The notes below the pieces were generated by a model. It had not been told where the DNA came from. It saw only the letters and a program-made list of their open reading frames with translations, and did no database searches. Made by a program: the position numbers and the translations under genes. From a virus: a stretch of DNA of 64,000 nucleotides. Positions within the stretch are counted from its first letter, which is position 1. Each line of letters starts with the position of its first letter. The stretch covers positions 1 to 64,000 of IMG/VR virus record IMGVR_UViG_3300047321_000093; one strand, given 5' to 3'. This document shows positions 49,561 through 57,473 of this stretch, in pieces.

Positions 49561-49832
49561 CGCGTCGTCTGACAGAAAGCCAAATCGGCGAGATTTGGAA
49601 TGCAATGCCGGGAGGCGACAAAGGTTTCCTCGTCGAATGGGGATATATGCAGTTTGCCCGGTCGATTGAGCGCGCCATACGGGGCCCCGAAGACCAAGAC
49701 GGCCAAGGCAGGAAGGCGGTCATGGCCGAACTGGAATGGGCCATCGCCAATAACGAGGATCGCCCGCGAACTGAGGCGGCGTTGCGGTGGGCGCTTGAAG
49801 CGCTTGAGGAAATGGACGAGGTGAAACTATGA
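49557..49832 (+). CDS. 91-aa helical protein
   Basis: MTRRLTESQIGEIWNAMPGG, long acidic helices. Function unknown. Confidence 0.55.
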   Translation: MTRRLTESQIGEIWNAMPGGDKGFLVEWGYMQFARSIERAIRGPEDQDGQGRKAVMAELEWAIANNEDRPRTEAALRWALEALEEMDEVKL

Positions 49833-49969
49833 CCGCCTACCTACTAATCGGCCTGTGCTTCTCACTCATGGAGTCGCAAGGCAGGCGTCCATCGATCAGC
49901 CTTGTATTGCTGTGGCCTATGGCGGTCGCGGCGATCTCGGGGAGTGTGGTTTTGGGGGATGAACTGTGA
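49829..49969 (+). CDS. 46-aa membrane peptide
   Basis: Two short hydrophobic parts (TAYLLIGLCFSLM and LVLLWPMAVAAISGSVVL). Overlaps the ASCH gene as GTGA. Confidence 0.45.
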   Translation: MTAYLLIGLCFSLMESQGRRPSISLVLLWPMAVAAISGSVVLGDEL

Positions 49970-50673
49970 AAGAGAGACCGATTTTGTTTAGCGGCCCGAT
50001 GGTGCGCGCACTGCTCGACGGCAGCAAGACGCAGACGCGGCGAGTCATGAAGCGCCAGCCGTACATCAGCCATTCAAACCCGCCTCGCTTTAGCGACGTG
50101 GAGGCTGGCGATTTGTTCGTTTGCCCGGATTTTTGCCCCACGACACCGCAACGTCTCAGCGTCATTGCCGAGTGTGAAAGGCCGGGCGTCTATCACTGCA
50201 TGGGCCAGAGGCAGTTCGCGGAAAAGCATTCGCCGTACGGCGTGCCCGGCGACCGTCTGTGGGTGCGCGAGACGTTCCAGGGGCCGATGTGGGAAGAAGG
50301 AACATGGGATCCGGACACGGACCATCACAAGCCGGAATTCTGCGAATACCGCGCCGACGGTGGACCCATGCCCGAATACGTCGACTTCGAAGACAACCTG
50401 CACCAAGGCTGGAAGCCGTCCATCCACATGCCGCGCTGGGCGTCGCGCATCACGCTCGAAGTCACTGGCGTGCGCGTCGAGCGCTTGCAGGAGATCAGCC
50501 AAGCAGATGCAGAAGCCGAGGGGATCGACTTCCTTCGGCACGTTCCCGATGCTGACGAGACCCTGACGCCGCGCGAACTGTACATGTGCCTTTGGGATGG
50601 ACTTAAGCCATCCGCCGGTGCGGCATGGCCGGACAACCCGTGGGTGTGGGTGGTGGAGTTCAAACGGGCATGA
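49966..50673 (+). CDS. ASCH-domain phage protein
   Basis: 235 aa from GTG 49966. It opens ERPILFSGPMVRALLDGSKTQTRR and continues with YGVPGDRLWVRET, MPRWASRITLEVTGVRVERL and NPWVWVVEFKR, the full pattern of phage ASCH-like (YqfB-type) proteins with an RNA-binding PUA-like fold. Role in phage unknown; RNA or modified-nucleotide binding is suggested by the fold. Confidence 0.8.
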   Translation: MKERPILFSGPMVRALLDGSKTQTRRVMKRQPYISHSNPPRFSDVEAGDLFVCPDFCPTTPQRLSVIAECERPGVYHCMGQRQFAEKHSPYGVPGDRLWVRETFQGPMWEEGTWDPDTDHHKPEFCEYRADGGPMPEYVDFEDNLHQGWKPSIHMPRWASRITLEVTGVRVERLQEISQADAEAEGIDFLRHVPDADETLTPRELYMCLWDGLKPSAGAAWPDNPWVWVVEFKRA

Positions 50674-51017
50674 TCGAAGCAGCACAATGGGTCATCGAAG
50701 CGACCCGCCAACACTGGGAGCCAGCGATGGAACGACGAGAAGTAATCGACCTGTTCGGCGAAACGGTCGTGCTCGAGATTAGCGAGGCGAAGGGAATCCG
50801 CAAGCCGACGAGACCGAACGGGTATGCAGCGCCGCCGGGGACCGGGCCGGCCGGCGAGACTTGCAAAAGTTGTGAGCATGCCGTCAGGACTAGCGGCAGC
50901 ACAGCCGGAAAATACCGCAAGTGCCTACTGATGCAAGCACATTGGACGGGCGGTCCGGGTAGCGACATTTTGTTTCGGTCGCCGGCTTGTCGGCATTGGG
51001 AGAGGGAGAAAGAATGA
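50670..51017 (+). CDS. cysteine-rich hypothetical protein
   Basis: 115 aa from ATG 50670. The C-terminal half has CKSCEH, C and ACRHWE, a likely zinc fold found in small phage proteins. ATGA overlap with ASCH gene and excisionase. Confidence 0.6.
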   Translation: MIEAAQWVIEATRQHWEPAMERREVIDLFGETVVLEISEAKGIRKPTRPNGYAAPPGTGPAGETCKSCEHAVRTSGSTAGKYRKCLLMQAHWTGGPGSDILFRSPACRHWEREKE

Positions 51018-51235
51018 TGGCAGCACAACTGATCCCGCTCAGTGCATGGGCGGAAGTGATATTCGGCGATCACATGCCACACCGCCACACGCTGAGGAAT
51101 TGGGTCAACAATGGCAAGATACGGCCTATGCCGATCAAGGTTGGTCGCACCTACTTCTGCAGGCCTGACGCGGAGTACGTCGATCCGGTGGCAGACGAGA
51201 TCAACAGGATGACCAATGGCAGCAAGGCGGCGTAA
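51014..51235 (+). CDS. xis: excisionase (DUF1233-like)
   Basis: 73 aa. The segment HMPHRHTLRNWVNNGKIRPMPIKVGRTYFC is a winged helix of the Xis type, binding DNA arms to direct excision. It overlaps the integrase start by 20 bases, as usual for xis-int pairs. ATG at 51014 or 51017. Confidence 0.8.
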   Translation: MMAAQLIPLSAWAEVIFGDHMPHRHTLRNWVNNGKIRPMPIKVGRTYFCRPDAEYVDPVADEINRMTNGSKAA

Positions 51236-52340
51236 CGCGGACCGGCGGGGCTGGCCGCCAAACCTTTACAAGAACTCGGCGGGGTACTACTGGTTCAAAA
51301 ACCCCCAGGATGGCAAGACGTTCGGGCTGGGCCGCGACTTCAGGCTGGCTTCGGCCAAGGTGAAGACAGCCAACGCCGAGTTGCTGCGACGCAAAGGAGA
51401 CGTGTCTCTGCTCCAGAGAATCGACGGCAACGATATTTCGCTGCGCGCATGGTGTGACACATACGAGGTCGCGCGGGCCGGCGTCAAAAAGAACACGCTA
51501 AGCGGGATCAAGGCAGCTCTGAACGCCGTCCGTGCGATGGACTTCTCGGTGCATTCAGTCGGCAAGATCACGCCTAAGCAGATAGCCGACGCGCTCAAGC
51601 AGGCGACCGCGGAACGCGGTGCGTCCTCTGCCTCGAAGCTGCGCGGAGTGTTACTAGACGTTTTCCGGGAGGCAATCGAGAACGGCCATGTCGAGGTCGG
51701 CAAGAACCCCGTTGAATCAGTTTTCAAGCCGGAGATCACGGTAACGCGCACGCGCCTGACGCTGGACGATTACCGTCTGATTTACCAGCAGGCGACGAAG
51801 AGTCCGGCGACTCGCTGGATCGCCAACGCCATGGAATTAGCCCTGGTGAGCGGGCAACGCCGGGAAGACATCGGCAAGATGCGCTTTGACGACGTGAAGG
51901 ACGGTTTTTTGTTGGTCGAGCAGGCCAAAGGCAAAGAGGGGAACCGCGCCAAGCTGCGGATTCCCGTCTCCCTTCACCTTGATGCGCTGGGCGTGAGTCT
52001 CGAGGAAGTGATTCGGAGATGCCGCGATAACGTTGTCAGCCAGTACATGATTCATCTGGTGCAAAAGACCAGCCTTGCGTCACCCGGCGATACGCCGAAC
52101 CTGCAATACATCAGCGGAGCATTCGCAAGAATGCGCGACGCCGCAGAACTCACGGTCGAGCCTGGCCGGACCCCGCCAACCTTCCACGAACTGCGATCCT
52201 TGGCCGCTCGACTCTATGCCGAGCAGTATGGCGCCGAATTCGCGCAAGCATTGCTCGGCCACAAGTCGGCGGAAATGACCGCGCTTTACCGTGATTCGCG
52301 CGGCCGGGAATGGACTGAAATCAAGCTTAACGCCGGATGA
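51216..52340 (+). CDS. int: tyrosine integrase
   Basis: 374 aa. An N-terminal arm-binding part (NADRRGWPPNLYKNSAGYYW) and core-binding domain precede the catalytic domain with R215 (SGQRRED), HELR (H324/R327), LLGH (H349) and nucleophile Y358. It catalyses integration and, with Xis, excision. Being last in the rightward operon, it is under CI control. No tRNA attachment gene is seen downstream. Confidence 0.92.
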   Translation: MAARRRNADRRGWPPNLYKNSAGYYWFKNPQDGKTFGLGRDFRLASAKVKTANAELLRRKGDVSLLQRIDGNDISLRAWCDTYEVARAGVKKNTLSGIKAALNAVRAMDFSVHSVGKITPKQIADALKQATAERGASSASKLRGVLLDVFREAIENGHVEVGKNPVESVFKPEITVTRTRLTLDDYRLIYQQATKSPATRWIANAMELALVSGQRREDIGKMRFDDVKDGFLLVEQAKGKEGNRAKLRIPVSLHLDALGVSLEEVIRRCRDNVVSQYMIHLVQKTSLASPGDTPNLQYISGAFARMRDAAELTVEPGRTPPTFHELRSLAARLYAEQYGAEFAQALLGHKSAEMTALYRDSRGREWTEIKLNAG

Positions 52341-52670
52341 CCAATTGGACGAATTTTGGAAAAATTTTGGACGAGCAGGTTTTGTGTCGGGAAGGAAACC
52401 CGGCAAAGCCTTACTGGGCTTCGCTCCAGAGCTTTCCGGCGGTTGCCCAATTTTCGCGTTTCACGTCCGTCAGAAGTATATCTGGCTAAAAGAGCATTTC
52501 TCCAATGAATTCAATGGATTGAGCCGTGTTTTATAGGCGTCCACTAAGTACATTATTGGAGCGTGCTGTACCAATAGAATCAACAACGTACAAACGCGTT
52601 TTGGACGGCAAAAAAAGCAAAGGGGGTTGCGGTAGACTGTATGCCCGTACAGTGATTACCGAGCCTCGCC
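52341..52670. other. gene-free stretch behind int, likely attachment or Int-binding region
   Basis: 330 bases without a supported gene. TTGGACG occurs at 52345, 52367 and 52601, each in an AT-rich context (for example TTTTGGACG at 52365-52373 and 52599-52607), possible Int arm sites. No tRNA-like or rRNA-like end is visible, so a core site cannot be named. Confidence 0.35.
52637..52652 (+). promoter_or_regulatory. LexA (SOS) box
   Basis: CTGTATGCCCGTACAG is a perfect CTGT-N8-ACAG palindrome, 18 bases upstream of the ATG at 52671. It predicts LexA control of the following operon. Confidence 0.75.
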
Positions 52671-52871
52671 ATGGGCCTTTTCGACAGTCCAACCACCGAC
52701 CGACATTGCCGGCGTTGCGAATACTGGACCGCTGACATCGCGGACGGCTCGCATATCCTCTGCATGTACGGCGGCCGGAAACAGGTTCAGGCGCAACCTG
52801 AGCGGGGATGTGTTTACTTTCTGCGATGTGTCGGGGCCGACGACGAAGAACAACCAAAGGACAAACGATGA
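52671..52871 (+). CDS. 66-aa cysteine-rich protein under a LexA box
   Basis: C-R-R-C (about 13-16), C31, C47 and C53 suggest a zinc fold. First gene of the SOS-box operon. It overlaps the next gene by 4 bases. Unknown function. Confidence 0.6.
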   Translation: MGLFDSPTTDRHCRRCEYWTADIADGSHILCMYGGRKQVQAQPERGCVYFLRCVGADDEEQPKDKR

Positions 52872-53239
52872 GCGATAGAGAGTTGTTGGAGAGCGCAGCT
52901 ACGGCTGTAGGCATCACTGGTACTTACGCGCGGGCGCATCAGGCATACGGAGACCAATGGATCGACGGAATCGATGCTGGCGGTCCTGTTTATTGGAATC
53001 CGCTCACAGTTGATGGCGACGCATTCCGGCTCTCCGTGGAACTCGATATCAGCGTGCGCCAGCAATTCGCGATGGTTACTGCCGAGTATCCCTGGGTTGA
53101 TGACGACCTCAACACCCGGAAGGTGCTCTGCGAGGGAGTGGGCGCGCTTAATGACTATTGCGCCGCCACCCGCCGAGCTATCGTTCGTGCCGCTGCCGAG
53201 ATTGGGAGTCGGGTTGACGCGCCGCAGTCCGCCGCCTGA
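52868..53239 (+). CDS. 123-aa conserved phage-type protein
   Basis: From ATG 52868 (MSDRELLESAATAVGITG). It contains WNPLTVDGDAFRLSVELDI, a pattern common in Burkholderia prophage proteins of unknown function. Confidence 0.6.
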   Translation: MSDRELLESAATAVGITGTYARAHQAYGDQWIDGIDAGGPVYWNPLTVDGDAFRLSVELDISVRQQFAMVTAEYPWVDDDLNTRKVLCEGVGALNDYCAATRRAIVRAAAEIGSRVDAPQSAA

Positions 53240-53292
53240 CTGACGAATCAGGCACACCCGCTGCTAACTCCAGAGTAAGGAGGTAGTCAGCC

Positions 53293-53589
53293 ATGGACAC
53301 GACACCGCACTTCAAAGACCCGCTCAAGGAGCCGCCGCTGATCCGCGCGCTGCTCAGGGCCAGGTACTATCTGACGATTCACGACGGCATGAAAGTGACT
53401 GCCGAGGGCAAATCGTGGACGCTGGATTTCGCACCGCTGCTCGCAGAGATTGACGAGGCACTGCAGAACGCCGATTACGATACGACACAGCCGATGCTCG
53501 CGCCGATCAGACCAGACGAGCTAGCCACGGACGAGGACGATGCCGATGGACCTGAAAGCGTCGGACCTGATGCTGGCGACCCGGCATAG
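53293..53589 (+). CDS. 98-aa hypothetical protein
   Basis: Excellent AAGGAGGT ribosome site. Helical N-terminus (PPLIRALLRARYYLTIHDGM), acidic end. Its last 50 bases overlap the ligase start. Confidence 0.55.
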   Translation: MDTTPHFKDPLKEPPLIRALLRARYYLTIHDGMKVTAEGKSWTLDFAPLLAEIDEALQNADYDTTQPMLAPIRPDELATDEDDADGPESVGPDAGDPA

Positions 53590-54178
53590 CGCGCCCTTCT
53601 CCGATCCGGACTGGCTCTTTGAACTCAAGTATGACGGCTTCCGGTGCCTGGTCATAAAGGCCGGATCGGAGGTCAAGCTGTGGAGCCGCAACGGAAATCT
53701 TTTCAACGGCTCCTTTCCCGATGTTGTTGAAGCCGTCGCGGCAGTGCCCGGCGACTTCGCGTGGGACGCGGAGCTGACGGTCGACGACGACACCGGCCGC
53801 TCTTCATTCGAGCGGCTGAGACAGCGTGCCGTCACCAAGACACCGAAGAATGTACGTGCCGCGGCCAAGTCCGATCCGGCGAGGCTCTACGTTTTCGACG
53901 CGCTGTCGATCGACGGCGTCGACCTGCGAAGCCTGCCGCTCACCGAGCGCAAAGCGCGCCTTCGAAAATCATTCGACAATACCCGCACGATCATTTATGC
54001 AAGCGGCGTCGAGGAAGAAGGCCTGCTGGTTTTCAATGAAGTCGAAAATCTCGGGCTGGAAGGCATGGTTGCCAAGCGGCTGGACTCGACTTACCAGCGG
54101 GGTCGATCAAGAGATTGGCTTAAAATCAAATCCCAGGGGTATGGTCGGCCTGCGGCCTTGGGGTGGGGTAGGAAGTAA
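53540..54178 (+). CDS. ATP-dependent ligase adenylation domain (LigD-like), no OB fold
   Basis: 212 aa. Motif I ELKYDGFR with the nucleotidyl Lys K30, motif III-like DAEL, IIIa YVFDALSIDG, IV EGMVAKR and V WLKIK are all present. It therefore should form a covalent AMP intermediate. The C-terminal OB domain needed by typical DNA ligases is missing. Joint SOS control suggests a DNA-repair role, or a ligation role using another protein. A host-derived gene is possible. Confidence 0.78.
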   Translation: MPMDLKASDLMLATRHSAPFSDPDWLFELKYDGFRCLVIKAGSEVKLWSRNGNLFNGSFPDVVEAVAAVPGDFAWDAELTVDDDTGRSSFERLRQRAVTKTPKNVRAAAKSDPARLYVFDALSIDGVDLRSLPLTERKARLRKSFDNTRTIIYASGVEEEGLLVFNEVENLGLEGMVAKRLDSTYQRGRSRDWLKIKSQGYGRPAALGWGRK

Positions 54179-54210
54179 CTGAAACGCGGCGAGAGCCGGC
54201 AGGGGGAGGG

Positions 54211-54369
54211 ATGAGAGTACGGAATTCGGCGCGCTGGCGTTTGCGGCAGAAGGTCAGGCGCGCAGTCGAAACATTTGATGCGCGGCTTGCCAAGTTCGGG
54301 CTGCGACGGTTGCCGGCCGCGAAACCCATTATTGAGTACGGAGACGCGCCGCTAGTGCGGGCTGATTGA
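54211..54369 (+). CDS. 52-aa basic protein
   Basis: AGGGGGAGGG directly precedes the ATG. Arg-rich (MRVRNSARWRLRQKVRRAVE). Unknown function. Confidence 0.5.
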   Translation: MRVRNSARWRLRQKVRRAVETFDARLAKFGLRRLPAAKPIIEYGDAPLVRAD

Positions 54370-54396
54370 TGTGCGCTCATGGGCGCTGGAGGCGGG

Positions 54397-54840
54397 ATGG
54401 ACTACGAACGGGAAAACGCAAAACTTCGGGCCTGTTTGCGCGAGATCTACCGGACGTTTCAGTACGGACCGGGCGCGTCTTCGTCGCAGGCGCCGTTCAT
54501 CATGAAGATGATCGAAGAGGCGCTTGGGTGGGAAAAGCCGATGATGGGCGGCGGCGGAGGGCCGGCGACGTTTGGTGACAGTTCTACGGATGTTTCGCAC
54601 GGTGGAAGCGGAGGCTGGACGCAAACCTTCACGGCTGCCATCGAGGATAAAGTCGCTATTGGCGGCATGGGAGGCGGCGGAGGGCGGCCGGCCCCCATGC
54701 TAGCAGTGAATCTTGGCACGGCACCCCTCCCGTCAGACATGCCCGAAACCGGCATTCACCTGGACATCAACGGGAAGTCTCGTACCGTCACGAAGGCTGA
54801 ATTGCGGCGCATGATAGACGACGGCACGCTGAAGATTTGA
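54397..54840 (+). CDS. 147-aa glycine-rich phage-type protein
   Basis: From ATG 54397 after GGAGG (54379 is an alternative). A helical N-terminus (about 1-40) is followed by a Gly-rich linker (GGGGGPATFG and GGMGGGGGRP) and a compact C-terminal part (HLDINGKSRTVTKAELRRM). Last gene of the plus-strand operon. Structural or scaffolding role unknown. Confidence 0.55.
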   Translation: MDYERENAKLRACLREIYRTFQYGPGASSSQAPFIMKMIEEALGWEKPMMGGGGGPATFGDSSTDVSHGGSGGWTQTFTAAIEDKVAIGGMGGGGGRPAPMLAVNLGTAPLPSDMPETGIHLDINGKSRTVTKAELRRMIDDGTLKI

Positions 54841-54842
54841 TC

Positions 54843-54855
54843 GTCGCCAATGGCG
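54843..54855. terminator. weak hairpin between converging operons
   Basis: TCGCC-AAT-GGCGA lies between the stops of the plus-strand operon (54840) and the leftward DUF1353 gene (54922). No T-run, so termination there is only possible. Confidence 0.35.
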
Positions 54856-54921
54856 AGAGAAGAGGGGTGCCGCCCGGGCCGAAGTCCGGACGGTATACAG
54901 CGGATAGATTGTTTCCGTCGT

Positions 54922-55308
54922 TTACAACTGCTGGCCTGTAGCGCCGTTCCAATGCTTGCCGCCACCGCCCATTCGGACGCCCCAATACATCAGCGCCGCA
55001 CGCCACGCGGGAACGCCGGTAACGAGCGACGCCTCGCGCAGCACCTTGTCGGCGGTTGCACGGTCGACCCAGTGATAGGTGTATATAGCGTCATGGACCA
55101 CTGAGGCCATCGTGCTCGTGTCGCCGCACAGCCAGTAGACCAACGGTGCACGCGGGACTGAAGCATAGTCGCTAATAAAACCAGCGGGGACCGTGAACAT
55201 CATCCCCGCCACGTCGGACTGATAGACGAGCGGCGCGGTTAAGCGCCACTTGCCATCGTCTTGCCCGGTCGCGTTTTCGACCTCCAGATCAGTCAGAAAC
55301 GCGCTCAT
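54922..55308 (-). CDS. DUF1353 protein
   Basis: 128 aa. DYASVPRAP (about 46) and VVHDAIYTYHWVDRATADKV (about 68-87) are hallmarks of DUF1353, a family with a conserved His-Asp site, often located in phage lysis or tail regions. Enzymatic activity unknown. Last gene of the lysis block. Confidence 0.75.
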   Translation of the reverse strand: MSAFLTDLEVENATGQDDGKWRLTAPLVYQSDVAGMMFTVPAGFISDYASVPRAPLVYWLCGDTSTMASVVHDAIYTYHWVDRATADKVLREASLVTGVPAWRAALMYWGVRMGGGGKHWNGATGQQL

Positions 55309-55757
55309 TGCAGCGGCGCACCAGCCAGCGGGGTCGATGCTGCGGCCGGAGCAGTGGCCACCACAGTCGGTGCAAGGCTGATCGCAATGTTGAACGCCAG
55401 CACGCCAGTATCAATCGCAGCGTCGGCGGCCTTCATCTTGTCAGGCGACAGCGACGACGAGTCTACCAGCGACTTGACGAGCGGCAGCGTTGCATTGACG
55501 AGCGACTGGAGATCCGGCTTGGCAACCGACGCACCGGCAGAGCATGCCTTGTCGACTGCGGGCTGAACGGTATCGGTCAGCGTCTTTTCTGCGCCGCCAG
55601 TGAACACACCGTCACCCTTCAGGATTGCGATCTCGCCACTAGCAGCGCCGCACGCAATGCTGACCTGTTGAGCGAACGTGAGAGTGGGAGCGCCAGAACA
55701 TGCGGAGAGAGCAAGCGCGACGAGACCCGCCGCAAGCAGCGTAAGAAGTTTTCTCAT
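55305..55757 (-). CDS. lipoprotein in the lysis block
   Basis: 150 aa. Signal peptide with L-S-A-C lipobox (C20). Cysteines follow at about 36 and 72. Ala/Ser-rich helical mature part. Could be a spanin-like outer-membrane component or a virion or envelope protein; no embedded second spanin gene was found. Confidence 0.6.
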   Translation of the reverse strand: MRKLLTLLAAGLVALALSACSGAPTLTFAQQVSIACGAASGEIAILKGDGVFTGGAEKTLTDTVQPAVDKACSAGASVAKPDLQSLVNATLPLVKSLVDSSSLSPDKMKAADAAIDTGVLAFNIAISLAPTVVATAPAAASTPLAGAPLQ

Positions 55758-55764
55758 GGATACC

Positions 55765-56079
55765 TCAAGGAGTGATTTTGACGATGGCCGCGGCAGCTTG
55801 CCCGGCCGCTGTTGCTACATTGGAAATGACAGCGCCTTGGGCGGCAGTGGGTGCGGTAGCGCCTACGCCGGTCTCGTTGAAGTGGACCGTCACGACACCA
55901 TCAGCAGATGTCGTCAGGTCGAAGGAGAGGGCGCTGATGTCTTTGGAGTTGAGCGCAACGGCTTCGCAACAGACCATGCGTTGCAAGCTGGGCTCATAGA
56001 ACGGCTTCACCGAGTAGGCCGCTTGCCCTGCGCAGCCGCCTAGCGAGCAAGACAGCAGCGCGATGGCCAGGGCTTTCAC
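55765..56079 (-). CDS. lipoprotein in the lysis block
   Basis: 104 aa. Lipobox L-G-G-C (C16), then a short beta-rich part and an Ala-rich helix. ATGA overlap with the holin-like gene. Candidate outer spanin or superinfection-exclusion lipoprotein. Confidence 0.6.
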   Translation of the reverse strand: MKALAIALLSCSLGGCAGQAAYSVKPFYEPSLQRMVCCEAVALNSKDISALSFDLTTSADGVVTVHFNETGVGATAPTAAQGAVISNVATAAGQAAAAIVKITP

Positions 56080-56279
56080 TGTGCGGGTGCAGCCTTCGCC
56101 GAGCGCGCCGCGATAACTTGTGAGAGCCAGTGCGCGCCGGCCACAATCAGCACGACGACTGCGCTTTGCACGTCAGCCGGCAACGTTGCATGAAACAGGC
56201 TGGCGACATACGAGACGACCGGCGCGACTACGGCGCCAGCGCCGACTGCTGTGGCTGTGTTGATCGGGGTTGAATTCAT
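56076..56279 (-). CDS. holin-like membrane protein
   Basis: 67 aa from ATG 56279. Two hydrophobic helices (about 9-27 and 37-56) with a short loop, Ala/Lys C-terminus. Size and topology fit a class II holin. ATGA overlap with the HNH gene. Confidence 0.6.
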   Translation of the reverse strand: MNSTPINTATAVGAGAVVAPVVSYVASLFHATLPADVQSAVVVLIVAGAHWLSQVIAARSAKAAPAQ

Positions 56280-56641
56280 GCTTGCTCCTTGTCCGATAGC
56301 GGACGGTTCTTGATCTTGTCGTGCCACGCAGCAACATCAGCACGGACATCACGATTGAAGCTCTTGAACGACCCCAAATGCCCGAATGCAAGATGACAGT
56401 TAATGCCACCTTTCTTCGCCTCGCAAAGCGTGATGAGGTTCGAAAGATCGAGTTCGAGATCGGGGTGTAAGTGGAAAGGAAAAACGTGGTGTACGTCGAC
56501 GTCTTCCGAGCCGCCGCACAACTCGCAAACGGGATGCAGCGCTAGATGCTGCTTGCGAACCGTAGGCCAATGGCCGGAGCGTGCAGCAGTGATCGGATGC
56601 TTGCCTTGGGCAGAATCGACCAGGTGTTTGATGATGGGCAT
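56276..56641 (-). CDS. HNH endonuclease
   Basis: 121 aa from ATG 56641. CELCGG (about 38), DVDVHHVFPFHLHPDLELDL (about 46-65) and LITLCEAKKGGINCH supply the zinc cysteines, catalytic His pair and Asn. Sits among lysis genes. Packaging nuclease or mobile gene. Confidence 0.78.
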   Translation of the reverse strand: MPIIKHLVDSAQGKHPITAARSGHWPTVRKQHLALHPVCELCGGSEDVDVHHVFPFHLHPDLELDLSNLITLCEAKKGGINCHLAFGHLGSFKSFNRDVRADVAAWHDKIKNRPLSDKEQA

Positions 56642-56642
56642 A

Positions 56643-57056
56643 TCAATTGGCGTTCGCAATCGTCCACGACGAAACCGAAACCTGCACGCCAGTCGAGATC
56701 GTCGCCGAACCAAGGTTCAGGTCACAGCCCGACGTGCCAACGGTGCCGTCCACGTGCGCAGTGCCGCCAGAGGTCGTCATGCGAAACCACGTGGCTAGAG
56801 TGCCGCCCGCGCCTGCTGCTGCCGTACCGGTGCCGGGCGTGATGGCGTTCAACGTTTCGACGCCGCCCGATTCCGTGCCGAAAGTTGCTCCTGCCGTCAG
56901 CGTGGCGAGCAAAACCTGAGAGGTGATCGCAGTGTCCGGGCTCGCCGGTTGCGTTCCGCTGTAGATGTTGATGAGCGCGCTTGCGCCTAAACTTGTCCGG
57001 ATCGCTGCTTCTTGCGCGTTCTTCAGGACGACGCTGTACTTGAGGTTCGTTGCCAT
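56643..57056 (-). CDS. conserved virion-associated protein
   Basis: 137 aa. Starts MATNLKYSVVLKNAQEAAI and includes LINIYSGTQPA, a recurrent pattern of phage structural or tail-tip proteins. The rest is Gly/Thr/Ala-rich beta. Function unknown. Confidence 0.65.
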   Translation of the reverse strand: MATNLKYSVVLKNAQEAAIRTSLGASALINIYSGTQPASPDTAITSQVLLATLTAGATFGTESGGVETLNAITPGTGTAAAGAGGTLATWFRMTTSGGTAHVDGTVGTSGCDLNLGSATISTGVQVSVSSWTIANAN

Positions 57057-57073
57057 CTAAATTCCTTCGGGAA

Positions 57074-57100
57074 TAAAAAAAGCCCTCACGCGGAGGGCTT
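57074..57100 (-). terminator. terminator after the 57120-57473 gene
   Basis: Perfect 8-bp stem AAGCCCTC/GAGGGCTT followed by T6 on the minus strand. Confidence 0.88.
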
Positions 57101-57119
57101 GTTCGATATGGAAGCGGGG

Positions 57120-57473
57120 TTACGCTGGACTCAGGGGCAGCATCGCTTTCAAGACCAAAATCTTGTTCGGATTCGACGTCGTGCAGGTAATCGCAATCAG
57201 GTACTGACTGCCGAAGCCGCCCGCGGATGCGACGGCCTGTACTGCCGCGCCCGGCGCAATCGTTTTTCCTGCAATGGACAGCGAAACGGTGTTGACGATG
57301 ACGTTGTTGAGTTGAAGTGAGGGCGTTGCGTCGGCACCTGTCGCGGTCGTGATCTGAACCGAGGGCGTGCCCGTCAGCGTTTCGCCGGCCGCCAACATTA
57401 GCGTGGCGTCCCACGTGAGCACGGCTGACTCACGCGGGTCCTTCCAGTCGAACTGCAGCGGAATCGGCATCAT
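57120..57473 (-). CDS. 117-aa tail-associated protein
   Basis: Beta-rich with MMPIPLQFDWKDPRESAVLTW at the start, similar to small proteins next to fibre genes in Burkholderia phages. ATGA overlap with the fibre gene. Confidence 0.6.
   Translation of the reverse strand: MMPIPLQFDWKDPRESAVLTWDATLMLAAGETLTGTPSVQITTATGADATPSLQLNNVIVNTVSLSIAGKTIAPGAAVQAVASAGGFGSQYLIAITCTTSNPNKILVLKAMLPLSPA

Noticed and set aside
52341-52670. tRNA or tRNA end as attachment site behind int
   Set aside because: No T-arm, anticodon stem or CCA-proximal sequence could be recognised on either strand.
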